Below, one piece after another: positions 43,840-54,569 of a DNA stretch of 64,000 nt. Under the pieces are notes generated by a model that had not been told where the DNA came from, ran no database searches, and saw nothing but the letters and a program-made list of their open reading frames with translations. The stretch is from Nageia nagi (Eukaryota; Pinophyta): assembly GCA_050084985.1 (NCBI GenBank), contig JBITNC010000001.1, forward strand, positions 83,390,001 to 83,454,000, given 5' to 3'. The translations under genes and the position numbers were made by a program. The first letter of the stretch is position 1. Every line of letters begins with the position of its first letter.

Positions 43840-44600
43840 CACATACCAACATTGAGAAATAAGTTTTTGCATCAAATCATTATGAATGTGTTGATAGGCA
43901 TGTATGTAAAATATGAAAGAATACATAAGGCCTAATAATTGTATAACAATATGCATGTAGATATAGTTTCAAGGAATGCAATGATCATAAGATATGCATA
44001 AAATTAGTTTACTAAAAAGGCTTTATATACTTTTAAGTATATGCATTTTTTAGATATAAAGCCAAACTCTATAACCTTTTACAACATTCTTCCAGCATGT
44101 GCCAATATGAGAGATCTAGAAGAAGATATAGACATCCATCAAAAAGTAGTTAAAAATGGTTTTGCATCAAATGTTGTGATTCTGAAAGCCTTGATAGGCA
44201 TGTATGTAAATGTGGAAGAATAGATAAGGCTTGAGAATTTTTTAACAAGATGCAAAGATAGTTTCATGTAATGCAATGATCATAGGATATGCACAAAATT
44301 ATTTTTTAGAAAAGCCTCTAAACTCTTTTAAGTAGATGCAATTGTTATATGTAAATCAAAAATATGTAACCTTTTACAACATTCTTCTAGCATGTGTCAC
44401 CACAATATCTCTAGAAGAATTTATGGATAAACCTTTTCCAATTAAAAATGGTTTTGCACTTTGATAGGAATGTATGAAAAATATGGAAGAATACACATAG
44501 CTTGAGAATTGTTTAAGAAGATATAGACATAATTTCATGGAATGTAATGATTGCAAGATATGCATAAAATTAGTTTTCTAAAAAGGATCTAGAGTTTTTT
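43840..44600 (+). pseudogene. PPR protein pseudogene (copy 1)
   Basis: The open stretch 44041-44223 reads DIKPNSITFYNILPACANMR, DIDIHQKVVKNGFASNVVIL and ALIGMYVNVEE, the typical plant PPR repeat sequence (KPN-x-ITF-x-x-VL-x-ACA, HQ-x-V-x-NGF, MY-x-K). Fragments before and after, in other frames, repeat the pattern, such as GMYEKYGRIHIA-stop-ELF near 44470. PPR proteins bind organelle RNA and act in editing or processing. Every repeat carries stops or frameshifts. There is no visible start or organelle signal. It leads directly into the 111-bp array. Confidence 0.85.
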
Positions 44601-44611
44601 AAGTAGATGAA

Positions 44612-45384
44612 ATTATGAATGTGTGTACTTAGTGCTTGTAAATCAAATGTTGTGGTTTGTGCAGGCTATCATGAGGGAGCTTTAAACTTCATTTCCAAAA
44701 TACCCATAATACCTAAATTAGGTGTGTAGATATGTGTACTTGGTACTTGTAAATCAAATATTATAGTTCATGCATGCTATCTTGAGGGAGCTTTGAACTT
44801 CACTACTAAAATACCCATAAACATTGAATTGGGTATGTGGATGTGTACTTGGTGCTTGTAAATATAAATTAATGGTTTGTACAAGCTATCTTGAGGAAGA
44901 TTCAAACTTCACTACCAAAATACCCATAAAACTTGAATTAGGTGTGTGGAAGTGTCTACTTGGTGCTTGCAAATTGAATGTTATGATTCATGTAGGATAT
45001 CTTAAGGAAGATTTGAACTTCACTACTAAAATACCTATAAATCTTGAATTAGGTGTGTGAAAGTGTCTACTTGGTCATTGTAAATAAAATGTTATGGTTC
45101 ATGCAAACTATCTTGAGGAGGATTTCAACTTCATTACTAAAATACCCATAAACCTTGAATTAGGTGTGTGGAAGTGTCTACTTGGTTCTTGCAAATCAAA
45201 TGTTATGGTTCATGTAGGCTATCTTGAGGTGGATTTGGACCTCATTACTAAAATACCCATAAACCCTAAATTAGGTGTGTGGAAGTATCAACTTAGTGCT
45301 TGTGAATAGAATATTATTATTTGTGTAGGCTATCTTGATAAAGCTTTAAACTCCACTACCAAAACACCCATAAAACCTAAATAG
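44612..45384 (+). repeat. 111-bp tandem array from the PPR E-motif region (copy 1)
   Basis: Seven units start at about 44612, 44721, 44832, 44941, 45052, 45163 and 45274. Spacing is exactly 111 bp for all the better-preserved units (109 in two). Each encodes 37 residues, typified by VWKCLLGACKSNVMVHVGYL followed by EEDLNFTTKIPINLELG. This matches the E region after the last PPR (EEA-x-x-F-x-x-KMP-x-KP-x-x-x-VW-x-x-LLGAC). Units 44824-45060 and 45094-45309 are open in the same reading direction. Ordinary PPR proteins have this segment once. Confidence 0.93.
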
Positions 45385-46043
45385 AGTGTTATGGTTGTGA
45401 GTGTTCTAATACACAACAATCATGATTTATTTAACAATATGCATAATGTAAACACAACTTCATAGTCTACAATGATTGCACAATATAATAAAATATTTTG
45501 GTTTGAAAATTAAAGGTCTATATATACATGAAAATATGGAATAATAATACAAAACTTGGTATTTATTTGACAATATGCATGACACCAACAAACTCAAAAT
45601 GATGAGAACATTCCAAGTGCCCCTAAGCTCACCATGCATTGCTTTTTTGTTATTTCATTTTCACTAAGGGGAGGGTCTTTCCCGTATCATTATTATTTTT
45701 ATGAGTAGTTATAAACCACCCCCTAATAACTTCCACTTTAAAATAAATTAGGATGGTTAAAAATTGTTGTTCACAAACCACCGCAAATTCCCTTCTCCAA
45801 TGCCCTTTTTGGGTCTAGTGAGCAATCCTAAACTTTTCTCTACTAGTAAACCTCTAATACTCTATATAATTATAGATATTTTCATAAAAAACCTAAAATA
45901 TGATTACCTAGTAATATCTAGCCTTAATTATTTTATATGTAGTAGTGGTTGGGGCAAAATGACCTTCACATACTCCATTATAAAATTTGTTAAGTATCTT
46001 TAGAATTTGATATTTTTGAAGCATATTAATAAAATACCATCAA
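45385..46043 (+). other. Non-coding tail of duplicated block, copy 1
   Basis: Begins with GAGTGTTATGGTTGTGAGTG, shared with 60287, and ends near AATAAAATACCA, shared with 61313-61326. Fragments such as LFNNMH suggest further decayed PPR sequence at the start. The rest has no recognised content. Confidence 0.65.
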
Positions 46044-46229
46044 TTTTTTTATGAAAAGAACATCATCATGTAAATAATACTTTTTTGATTTCATCTTCAA
46101 AACTTTTTTTGCATTGAATGTTAAATATTCCAATTCAGTTCTAGTCCTCAAGTACTTTGTAATATCATCAAACCAATTTTTCTTAGCAACCATAATAGCC
46201 AATATTTACACTTGTTAATATTCTTCTAT
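46044..46229. other. Unassigned short interval
   Basis: No recognisable feature. It lies between the end of the duplicated block and the RT remnant. Confidence 0.4.
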
Positions 46230-47183
46230 TGGTAAAATATTTGCAATGAGTTTGCATAACCATTTACCCCTAACCAACTTTATTAGCTTAAATATCAAAT
46301 AATATCCCTTTACCTTGGTCACCCAAGATCCTTTAAGCACTTCCATTTTAGTATATTTCAAAATTATCATGATAGTCACCTATTTTCTACAAATGAAAAC
46401 TTTAAAATTTTTGACTACCATGACCACTATGAATGCTTATTTTTCTAGAAAGATATATCTTGCCTTTGAAATTTTTAGACCATGACTCATAAATTTAGTC
46501 AAATGTTCTTCATCTTTATAATTGACTTGTGTTAGTATTGAAGATATTGTATGCTCTAAAGTGTAAGTGTTTATGTTGAATGGTTTACCAAAGTTTGATT
46601 AGATAATTATAAAAGCACTTCTAAGGGCTTCTTTGATTTTCTCAAATGCTAATTTTTCTTCACTTGACCATTTGAACCCAGCATTGTGCTTTAACGTTTT
46701 TCCTAGTGGAATGATAATTTTGGTAGAGTCATGAATAAATCTTCTCAAAAAATTCATTTTGGAAAAGAATTATTGTAGATTCAACACCTATTTAGTATCA
46801 ATACGAGTCCCATCCTTGAAAATAATATGATCCAATAATTTCACTTTGGTAATCATAAAAATATGTTTCTTTAGATTCAAAAAATTTAGAATTCTTTATT
46901 TGAGCACTTGGGTGACATGATGAACATGATCTTCCCTCTTTTTTTAAAAAATGATCTTATCATATTAGTAGATAATAATGAATTTATTAATTAGATATTT
47001 CAAAGAAAACTCCATTGCTCTTGGAAAAGTAGCACCTACATTTGTTATCCTAAAAGGCATGTGTTTGTAAGAAAAGGTGTCCCAAAGAGTGGTGAATGCT
47101 TTCTTAAACCAATCTTCCTCTATGACCTAGATCTGATTATATATTGAATGAATATCAACTAGAGAAAATATCTTTAGTCCACT
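46230..47183 (-). pseudogene. Ty3/gypsy RT-RNase H remnant
   Basis: The minus strand from about 47180 reads KIFSLVDIHSIYNQI, DWFKKAFTTLWDTFSYKHMP, FRITNVGATFPRAME, HDSTKIIIPLGKTLK, GFKWSSEEKLAFEKIKEAL and, near 46480-46440, GLKISKARYIFLEK. These are the palm, thumb and RNase H of gypsy RT. The YVDD site is destroyed (IIIY followed by two stops). The motif set (KHMPF-x-xTN, KWSSE-x-x-AFE-x-IK) differs from the Tat-type RTs in the window, so it is a separate lineage. It is cut by the C LTR at 47184. Confidence 0.85.
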
Positions 47184-47673
47184 ATGTTGGAATATTTATA
47201 AGGTTCACTTGGCAATATGTAGTTCTTATTATTTAAAATAAGAATAAATGTATCTTGTATACACCTAAGTTTAAAAAGGAACATGACCCCACTTATGTAA
47301 TAAAATAATACAAATGTAATTATATTGGTTGGGCATTGACCAACAATCAACATGGGCCCTCCTATCAATAAATATAACCATCTAGATATAATATTAAAAA
47401 AAGTTGTATGTAAGTGATATCCTTGTAATATGAGAGCATAGTCCATTGAGATAGAGGATTGAGAGCTTATCTCATAGTTCACACTGTAGTAGCTTGGAGT
47501 CTCCATTGAGTAGAGTGATAATGAGTAATTCTTGAATAAGTAAGTATTATCATTAAAGAGAGAGATATCAACTACTATAATATTCACTACTTGAGACTAA
47601 TATATCATCTTATTATAATGAATGTACTCTCATACTAAAAGGAACCACTTCATATCTCTATCTACATATTTGT
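47184..47673 (+). repeat. C-family LTR (about 490 bp)
   Basis: Starts TGTTGGAATATTTATAAGG and runs to a PBS-like TGGTATCAAATCC at 47675. Its end matches the C element LTR at 5650-5710 in inverse. The minus-strand ORF 47174-47587 is inside this LTR and is not a gene. Confidence 0.7.
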
Positions 47674-48500
47674 ATGGTATCAAATCCTGTACAAGGTAAT
47701 AAGGTTGTTATTGAAAGAGGTATGTCCGAACCCAAAGATCATTTATAGTATTTTGTTATTTTAGTTCTTAAAATACAAAATATTTATAGTTTACTAGAAT
47801 ATTTCTAGTTACTATTATTATTCTTAATGGTTGTAAATTTTTTTTACTTGTATTTATTTGCATGAAGTTTTTTATCCTTGGTTATTTGCTATACCCTTGT
47901 TGTAACACATTAAGCTCTTTCAACAATAGTTAAAATCTAAAAAGTTGCAATGAAATATGGCCACATAACCCATAATGGATAGAGTTCATGATTATTTATT
48001 CAAATTCCTTTGTTATTTTATTTTTATAGAGAACTTAAATGGATGCTACTATGAATGTTTTCTTTCTATTTGGTAATTAATAGAAAGTTTACAACTATTT
48101 TCATGATGAACTGTGAATATATATATATTGTTACTTAATAGAAGTTTTTCTAACCATTTTCATGGTGAACTATGTTCTTATGTAGAAGTTTGCATGGAAA
48201 TAAAATATTTATTTGAAACTATGGAAATTAATATTTAGTCAAAAATAATATGATAGTGACATTTCATTAAGTTGATGGATATTTATCTATCTATTTCCTT
48301 ATTTGACTAGTTTAGCTTTTTGAAAAGTTTACTAAATGGGTAACTTGAAGGATATTTTTATTTATTTAATACTTCATATTTTAATAAAAATAATTTATTC
48401 CTTTTTAATGTCCATTTTATGTTACTAAAATGGTTTAGTCTTTTTATGTGTCGATTTTATGTTACCCATTATTGAGATTAAAACATAGAAATCTAAATCT
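47674..48500 (+). other. C-family PBS and leader fragment
   Basis: TGGTATCAAATCC (47675) is a decayed Met-type PBS. The next 800 bp match the C element leader (5514-4740) in inverse, for instance ATATGGCCACATAACCCATA at 47957. Similarity ends near 48490 at the junction with B2 leader sequence. No gag follows, so this is a truncated insertion. Confidence 0.75.
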
Positions 48501-48554
48501 GATAAAAATGATGTATCATATTTTAGAAGATACTTTTTTATCTAACATATTTTT

Positions 48555-49803
48555 GGGTAGATGTTGATACATTAGATATATTTTGAGGTCCATTATACTT
48601 TATTAAGATAATTTGGTGTTATTTCATAGGATATATGAACATTTTAAGAGTCTTTAATCCATGATGTTGAGTTTTTGGGATTTTTTTGAGATTTTTGTTA
48701 CATTTTGGAGGCACCTAAAATGGGACATTGGATTGATAAGGCTAATTGGGTATTTTTTGTTGTATTTTTAGTGTTGCTACTTGTAAGTATCAATTTATTC
48801 TCATTATGAAAGATAAGTATTAATAATCTATAGTTTTTTTTTGACATACTGGTCACTATTTCCTAGTGAATTCAAAGCTACACATCACTGGAAGGAGAAC
48901 ATTAGAAAATAGGGTAATCAATTTATTGTTATTAAATAAAATTCATGATGGTGTCTACACCATGGAGGTTTGAGAAGGAGATAGTGAGATTATTCTATTG
49001 CTATGATCAAAATTAGAGGTTAGAAGTGAAGCATTGGGAGTACAGGAAGTTCTTTCTACTATGAGATTTCAAAAACTAATCCTTTGAGGTTTCTTGGTCA
49101 ATTTTTAAAATTGGAACTTGATTGGTATCATTCATCTTGTATGTGTGAAAATTTAGCTTCAAGGAGGCATATTCAAATTTAGAGTTTATTCTTTGGGCCC
49201 ATAACCCATAGGTTCAAAATTTGCTATTTCATTCCATCATGGTGGGAACAAAATACCAAGTTTGAGTAAATTGAGTAATTTTAGTATTTGACATTTCATA
49301 TTTTAATTGTTTTCAAGTAGGAAAAATAAGGAGAAAAGATAAAAATATTTATTTTGATTTTTAGGAGCAATAAGGGAAAAAGTATTTGAAAAAAAATTAA
49401 AATATTTTTATTTGGTCAATTAAGAAAAATAAAAATTAGTGTAAGAAGTTCTTTTTATTTTATTTATTTTTACAAGAAAAATAAATTAAGAGTGATAAGG
49501 TATTATTTTTGGATTTCATATTTTATTATGTTGTAAAATTTGAATTTTATAGGGACAATGTAATTTGGTATAAAATTATAAATTCAAATTATTATCTAGC
49601 CCTATAAAGTTAGACATTGGGCAACCAAGGAGAGACACAAAATTTTGAATTCTTCTAAGGTAGGTTGGACATTGGACATTGAAGGAGCCAAGGTATTTTT
49701 CAAGTACAATAGAAGATTTTGTTGGGAACCCTAAAGGGATATTATCACTTGAGGATAGGTTGTTATGCTTTTAGGAGGCTTAGTTTCTAGTTTTGAAGGT
49801 TTT
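48555..49803 (+). other. B2 leader
   Basis: Non-coding. Collinear with the B1 leader on the other strand, for example GAGGCACCTAAAATGGGACA at 48708 and CATAACCCATAGGTTCAAAA at about 49201. The perfect 30-bp tandem pair of B1 lies outside the retained part. No ORF. Confidence 0.75.
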
Positions 49804-50360
49804 AAATCACTATTCTTTATTTTTTTTATTTTTATAACAAGAGGTGTTAGCCAGAGCCTCTAATCCTCTCAAAGCCATGATCCTACCCACTAATCATATA
49901 ACTTGGTAAATTGTAGGGTATTTTCCTAGCTAGGAATTTATACATGAGGGTTTTTATTCAAGCCCTAAAAACTAATCATGATATAGTTTAAATGCATCTA
50001 GACTATAGTAACATAATACCACCAGGGATCCATCAAGGAAATTCAAACTTGTGACCTCCTCCTATTGATTTCAATCACTTTTCCCCCATGATGTTCTCTT
50101 AGGGACCAACATTTTAGGGTAAACATCCAAAGAATACATACCCATGTGTGTGTAATGGGGATTCCTTATAACCTACTATGTTGGAAACCATGGTTGGCCA
50201 CTACCAGCAACTTAGGTTTTACTACTTCCTTTATTACCCCTCCACATGGGTATAAATTCCTCTCTTAGCTTATGGGATTGGAACCCATGACCTCCCAAAG
50301 GAGACCAAGAGCCCTTACCACTACACCAATTCCTTGTAGTTTTTCAAATCACTATTCTTT
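49804..50360 (-). mobile_element. tRNA-derived SINE with 15-bp target duplication
   Basis: AAATCACTATTCTTT occurs at 49804-49818 and 50346-50360 and brackets a 527-bp insert. On the minus strand the insert starts with a tRNA-like head: A box TGGTGTAGTGG at about 50327-50337 and B box GGTTCCAATCC at about 50277-50287, the two internal RNA polymerase III promoter boxes. It ends with an A-rich tail (plus strand ATTTTTTTTATTTTTATAA at 49819-49837). The length is large for a SINE. A second, weaker tRNA-like phrase (GTCACAAGTTTGAATTTCC) near 50040-50060 suggests a composite structure. It is not a functional tRNA gene: no cloverleaf can be completed. Confidence 0.85.
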
Positions 50361-50779
50361 CACTAGAGGGAGGATTCCAAATTATAAGGCCATAATTCAA
50401 AAATTTTAAGGCTATTTTATAGATATAGAGATTCCCCCAAGTTGTTGGAACCAAAGCATCATTATGGCAACTTCAGGTATGATTAATGAGTAGGCCTTTA
50501 TTTAGAAAATTCTATGATATGACAAGGTTTATTATTATTATAAGGATTTGTGGTCATCACACCACCATTGTGAAGGTAAATACGAAGGGTTTCATATTTG
50601 AGAATCCTCTATAGTAAAGATTAATAGAAGAGAGAGGATCCATTAAAATAAAACATGGATAGACAAGATGTTATCTATAGTTCTACTACCCTTACCACCT
50701 CATTATGAAAATTATTTTAGGTTTATTCAACCCTTTCATAAGATATTAATGAAGCATTTAGTTTTTAATATTTCATTAA

Positions 50780-51500
50780 GTTGACTAAGGGAGAAGAAGA
50801 ATTGGATGTAGCACCACTAAGAGAGGTATATCCTAACACTCAGAGGGAATAGGTACAAGTTAACTCTCAAAATAAGGTAGTTACACTTGATGAAGATAGG
50901 GCATTGAAATATTTCCCCCCATTAAAGAAAGGTCACCCTTCTCAAAGAATCATTTATGATGTGTGAATAATGGAAGGTCATTTGGTTCTATAATATCATC
51001 TATTAGGATCAAAGGACTGATAATGGAAGAGGAAGTTTTAATTTTTATTGATAATGGAGCCATATAAAGGTTCATTGATAATGGATTTTTTTTTCAAAAA
51101 ATTCCTTCCAAAAAATATGGTAAATGCATTTTATGTATCTAATGCCAATGGGAATTATACCATGTATGATCGTTTACCAAGAGTCAATATCAAGATGGGA
51201 AATTATAACCTTAAGGATGAATTTTATATCTTTCCTCAAGATAACATGCAAGTGATAACACTTGGAGTTCAATATATGTATCCCTTGGGTGATTTTCAAA
51301 CTAATTTCCAATGATAAGAGGTGATTTTGTTCTTCAAGGGACAAAGGGTCATCATCAAAGGTATTTTGCTAGAACATAAAAAATAACTAGTTGTTACACC
51401 AAAGATTGAAGATTCTTGGATCGACTAAGAAAATTTTGAGTTAGTAGTGGAATTTCTGAATTTCATAAGGGAAAGTAATTTGGGGTGGGTGAACTTATAA
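50780..51500 (+). pseudogene. B2 gag C-terminus and protease, ending in the LTR
   Basis: After KGEEELDVAPLREVYPNTQR and a stop, the protease has IRIKGLIMEEEVLIFIDNGA (active site Asp kept, Ser changed to Asn), then the open frame 51048-51314 with GNYNLKDEFYIFPQDNMQV and ITLGVQYMYPLGDF. After a frameshift it ends EFLNFIRESNLGWVNL and TAA at 51498-51500, whose three bases are positions 3-5 of the LTR. The B1 copy ends EFLNYLSESNLGRANL with its TAA in the same register. The gag core domain is not recognisable in B2. Confidence 0.85.
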
Positions 51501-52945
51501 TATCCCCATTTTTTAGGTGTTTTCCCCATTTTACCTTAATAAATGGGAATATTAATTTAGGAGTATTTTTATCAATATTTATGTAATTTGGTCAAAATGA
51601 TGTAAATTCTACTTAAAGACTCAATAATGATCTGGAATAAAAAACCATTTTATTTATTTATTTATTTTTATTTATTTAGTAAAATTCCAATTAGTGATGT
51701 AATTGTGATACCAAGGTAACTATAAATATAAATGTAATATTAATCTCAATGAATGAGGCATTACATATTATAGCCTTAATGATTGTAACATTGACATCAA
51801 ATGTATCTATAATCATTAGTGCTCCCCTCTTTGAGGTAGAGAATCCTCATAGGTGATTACACTAACTAAGAGGATATTTGTAGCTTTAAACCCAACACTT
51901 CAAACTAAGTGTTGGTTAAATTAATGCAAGTAAACGTACCTAGAACATGGAAGCTAGGCATTGGAGGATCCTAAGACTCCACATTAGCTACATAGGTACA
52001 TGGAATAATGTCATTAATTATAAGGTATTCCAAAATTACCCTATATTATATGTTGGATTTTCTAGGCCCTTGGATATGATTACACTTATCTTAAGGGTTC
52101 CCATCCTGGTCATTGCATATAGGAGCACATATATCACATCTTTCCATTTTTGGATCATCCCTAATCTAGATTAGAAGATGTTCATCCTCACTTATATAAG
52201 AGGAACTTATATTCATTGCTAGATATGTTGAATTTAATTATAAACCCTTTATTTTAGATTTATTGGAGGCTCTATCTTTGCCACTTGTGGGTCAATCTAT
52301 AATTGAGGTATCATAGGGAGAGGAGGTTACCTTCAAAATTACTCATCATATTAAGAGGAATGCTATTGGTTCCATCACAATTGCTTCAAACAAGACTTGG
52401 TCTTACCTTAATACTTCTAGGATTGGTGAGGCTATGGATCCATCCAAAACAACCTAATAGGAGATAATCTTGGTAGAAAATCCATTGGTAAATAAAAATA
52501 TTATAATTTATTCTCTCTTTCTATATTCAAATATAATTACATTATATTATTTCAATACTATTATGTGTCTCTCTTTGGTTGAATATTAGATTATGGAGTA
52601 GTTTTTGCACTATTTGAATCTCAATTATGCTCACAAACTGGGAAGTTGTATCTTAGGTAAAGTTTACATTATTTACTTGCTATTTTAAGTCCCTAATTGG
52701 TATGATGGAATACTATAAGAATTATCTACTTATTTAGCATATTCTTGCTCCCTAACTAGGATGTTACAACTAGAGAGGCATTTTGTATTTTCAAAGTTAT
52801 TAACTAGTTCATAATTGGGATGTTGGATCTAGAAGTGCATTTTTGTAGTTTAAGAAATTTTTATGCTTCTTAACTTAGATGTTGGGTTTGTGAGTGCATT
52901 TTCAAAATATCATTGCAAAATTTATCTTCAATTAGTTATTCTCTA
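51496..52945 (+). repeat. B2 3' LTR
   Basis: Starts TATAATATCCCCATTTTTTA (TG decayed to TA), matching the other B LTRs. It lacks about 130 bp near its end relative to copy 1 and joins block sequence at about 52925-52945. The plus-strand ORF 51947-52174 inside it is not kept elsewhere. Confidence 0.85.
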
Positions 52946-53904
52946 AATCTTGTAGTAGAAAAATTTACCATAGCACAATTGCATCTAGGCTAGTAGTAGC
53001 TTCTACTCTACCCTGCATTTATAGAAAAGGTAGCCTTTGTTAAAATTATTTCAAGGTGTCAAATCTCTATCCTCATCCATCTAGGTTGAAGGTTGGATCA
53101 AATTTGATTCACTAGACCTAATACCATGTCTAGGATAAGGGTAGCCTCTACACTTTCCTTATTAGAATAACCCTTTGATAGTAAAAGAGATATCATTGAA
53201 TTGTTATGAAATGTGTAATTATTCCACTAGGATAATATTCATACCAACTAGAAAAGGACTAGCAGTATGTAATGAAAATGCTCAAATTAAATCATTTGCA
53301 TCATAAGGTTGGTGACAAACCTTTAAGTTAGTAAAAAAAAACTATATGTAGAGATCATGGATGCTTGTCTATGTGACATCATGTGAAATGACTCTGATGC
53401 ATTACAAATTAGTAATTGTGGTAGAAAGATAAAATGCAACATCTATGCAAATCAAGTTCATATTGATAAAAAAAATATTGCCCATTGTATATGGTGGAAG
53501 TTAAAAATAATTATCGCAAAAGAAAATAACATATTAATTTATTAGGAAGACCAAGGTGACTTACAAAACTCACATGAACATAAAAATGATATGAGATACC
53601 ATCACAAAATGGCTAGTACCTACCTTAAGCATTGTTTCTCCTAATTTTGACAAAGTCTTCCCAATCTTATACTGGTAGATGAGGTGGGGGGTTAGAAATT
53701 TTATCTTCGTCATTGTCATACTTATCATAATGGAGTATCACCATTCGATATTTATTATCATGTAATAATTTTCCAATGGTCATCATCATCCATTTCTTTA
53801 TGTGATCCTAAATGTTATACTTTTTCTATATAAAATTATTATCTTATTAAACTACAATATTTACATAAGTATTCAAAAATGGACACTATGAAATATGTTG
53901 GCTA
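52946..53904. other. Interval between B2 LTR and transposase remnant
   Basis: The first 80 bp are shared with copy 1 (ATCTAGGCTAGTAGTAGCTT). The rest is AT-rich with no recognised domain. It may be the decayed continuation of the transposase gene on the minus strand, since FYIEKV and HKEMDDDDHWKIIT can be read near 53760-53840, but I cannot assign these. Confidence 0.45.
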
Positions 53905-54400
53905 CTACGTTACCTTAACCATTTCCCAACACTTATTTTTAACATATTTTAGGACTTCTTTCCAGTCTTTATATATGATAAGGACAAGCTCCCTCATTAT
54001 TAGCCCCAAAAAATGAAAAGTATTTGGCATTATTTCCAATGGGTTGTCCAAAAATATTGGTCTTGATATCCATCTTATCTTTGTTTCTCCCCTTAAGTGT
54101 TAATCTTATAGAACCTTTTATTTTATGATGTGATGGTGTTGCATCAACATGTATATCAACATTTTCACACTCATTGCACAAAGCATTACCATACTCATTT
54201 CCCAAAGCATTTTCACCCTCATTCCCTAGATCATTGTTACCCTCATTACCCAAAGTATAATCACCATCATTTCCCAAAGCATTCTCATCCCAATTTCCCA
54301 AAGAATTCTCATACTCATTACATACAACATAATAAAATTGGTTACCAAAATCATCATCAAATTCATTACCAAAAGTATTATCATTTACAACATTCTCCTA
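53905..54400 (-). pseudogene. CACTA-type transposase-associated protein (Transposase_24) fragment
   Basis: The minus-strand frame 54301-53969 ends KGSIRLTLKGRNKDKMDIKT and NIFGQPIGNNAKYFSFFGAN. After a one-base shift, YHIYKDWKEVLKYVKNKCW can be read. This pattern (K-x-x-x-N-x-x-GQPIG, later CP-x-x-x-DW-x-x-VP-x-x-x-K-x-x-x-W) is that of plant Transposase_24 proteins of En/Spm (CACTA) elements. The N-terminal part is a repeat of eight residues (GNEGENAL). No terminal inverted repeats were found. The matching plus-strand His-rich ORF is its shadow. Confidence 0.7.
54160..54390. repeat. 24-bp coding minisatellite in transposase remnant
   Basis: Repeats of the form ATTTCCCAAAGCATTCTCAT (plus strand) with a 24-bp period encode GNEGENAL-like octads on the minus strand, about six to eight units with growing divergence upstream. 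Confidence 0.75.
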
Positions 54401-54569
54401 ATTTGATTCAGTGATGTTATATCTTACTTCTTTATTAGCCTTATCAATTTTTTAACTCCATCATGTTCTAATAATTGAAGTTGTTGGATTTTTTTTAGAG
54501 ATCCCTTGATACTAATTGTATTTTGATTTTTGATTTTTTTGGGCACCTCTAATCATGGTAATTTTCAAC

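Larger units (their letters stand above)
39367..46043 (+). repeat. Duplicated block, copy 1 (B LTR, transposase remnant, PPR, array, tail)
   Basis: Without the D insertion (40678-43219) this is about 4.1 kb and is collinear with 51496-61326. Shared parts in order: B LTR, a truncated LTR end joined to TTCATCAATTGGTTATTCTC or similar, minus-strand Transposase_24 debris, PPR pseudogene, 111-bp array and a non-coding tail ending near AATAAAATACCA. Similarity starts at the LTR's first base: sequence upstream differs (spacer here, protease in copy 2). Copy 1 lacks most of the transposase segment. Confidence 0.85.
48500..52945 (+). mobile_element. B2: gag-protease LTR retrotransposon, 5' end lost
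   Basis: It contains B leader (from about 48555, matching B1 15950-15000), a SINE insertion, the end of gag, protease, polypurine tract and 3' LTR (51496 on). There is no RT, RNase H or integrase between protease and LTR, as in B1. The 5' LTR and first leader part are replaced by C-family sequence. The 3' LTR is also the start of duplicated block copy 2. Confidence 0.83.

Noticed and set aside
43840-44600. PPR segment as a functional host gene
   Set aside because: Each repeat is broken by stops or frameshifts, there is no start or targeting sequence, and a second, equally broken copy exists.
44612-45384. Regular array considered as CRISPR-like or as centromeric satellite
   Set aside because: Units are contiguous without unique spacers, encode a PPR-derived peptide, and number only seven. 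The context is plant retroelements.
47174-47587. 137-codon minus-strand ORF
   Set aside because: It lies within the C-family LTR on the opposite strand and has no recognised domain.
50277-50345. Possible tRNA gene (A and B boxes on the minus strand)
   Set aside because: It cannot be folded into a full cloverleaf and is the head of a 527-bp insert with poly-A tail and target duplication, so it is a SINE.
54130-54414. His-rich plus-strand ORF resembling a metal-binding protein
   Set aside because: It is the opposite strand of the Asn/Glu/Gly repeat of the Transposase_24 fragment, which has a family match.
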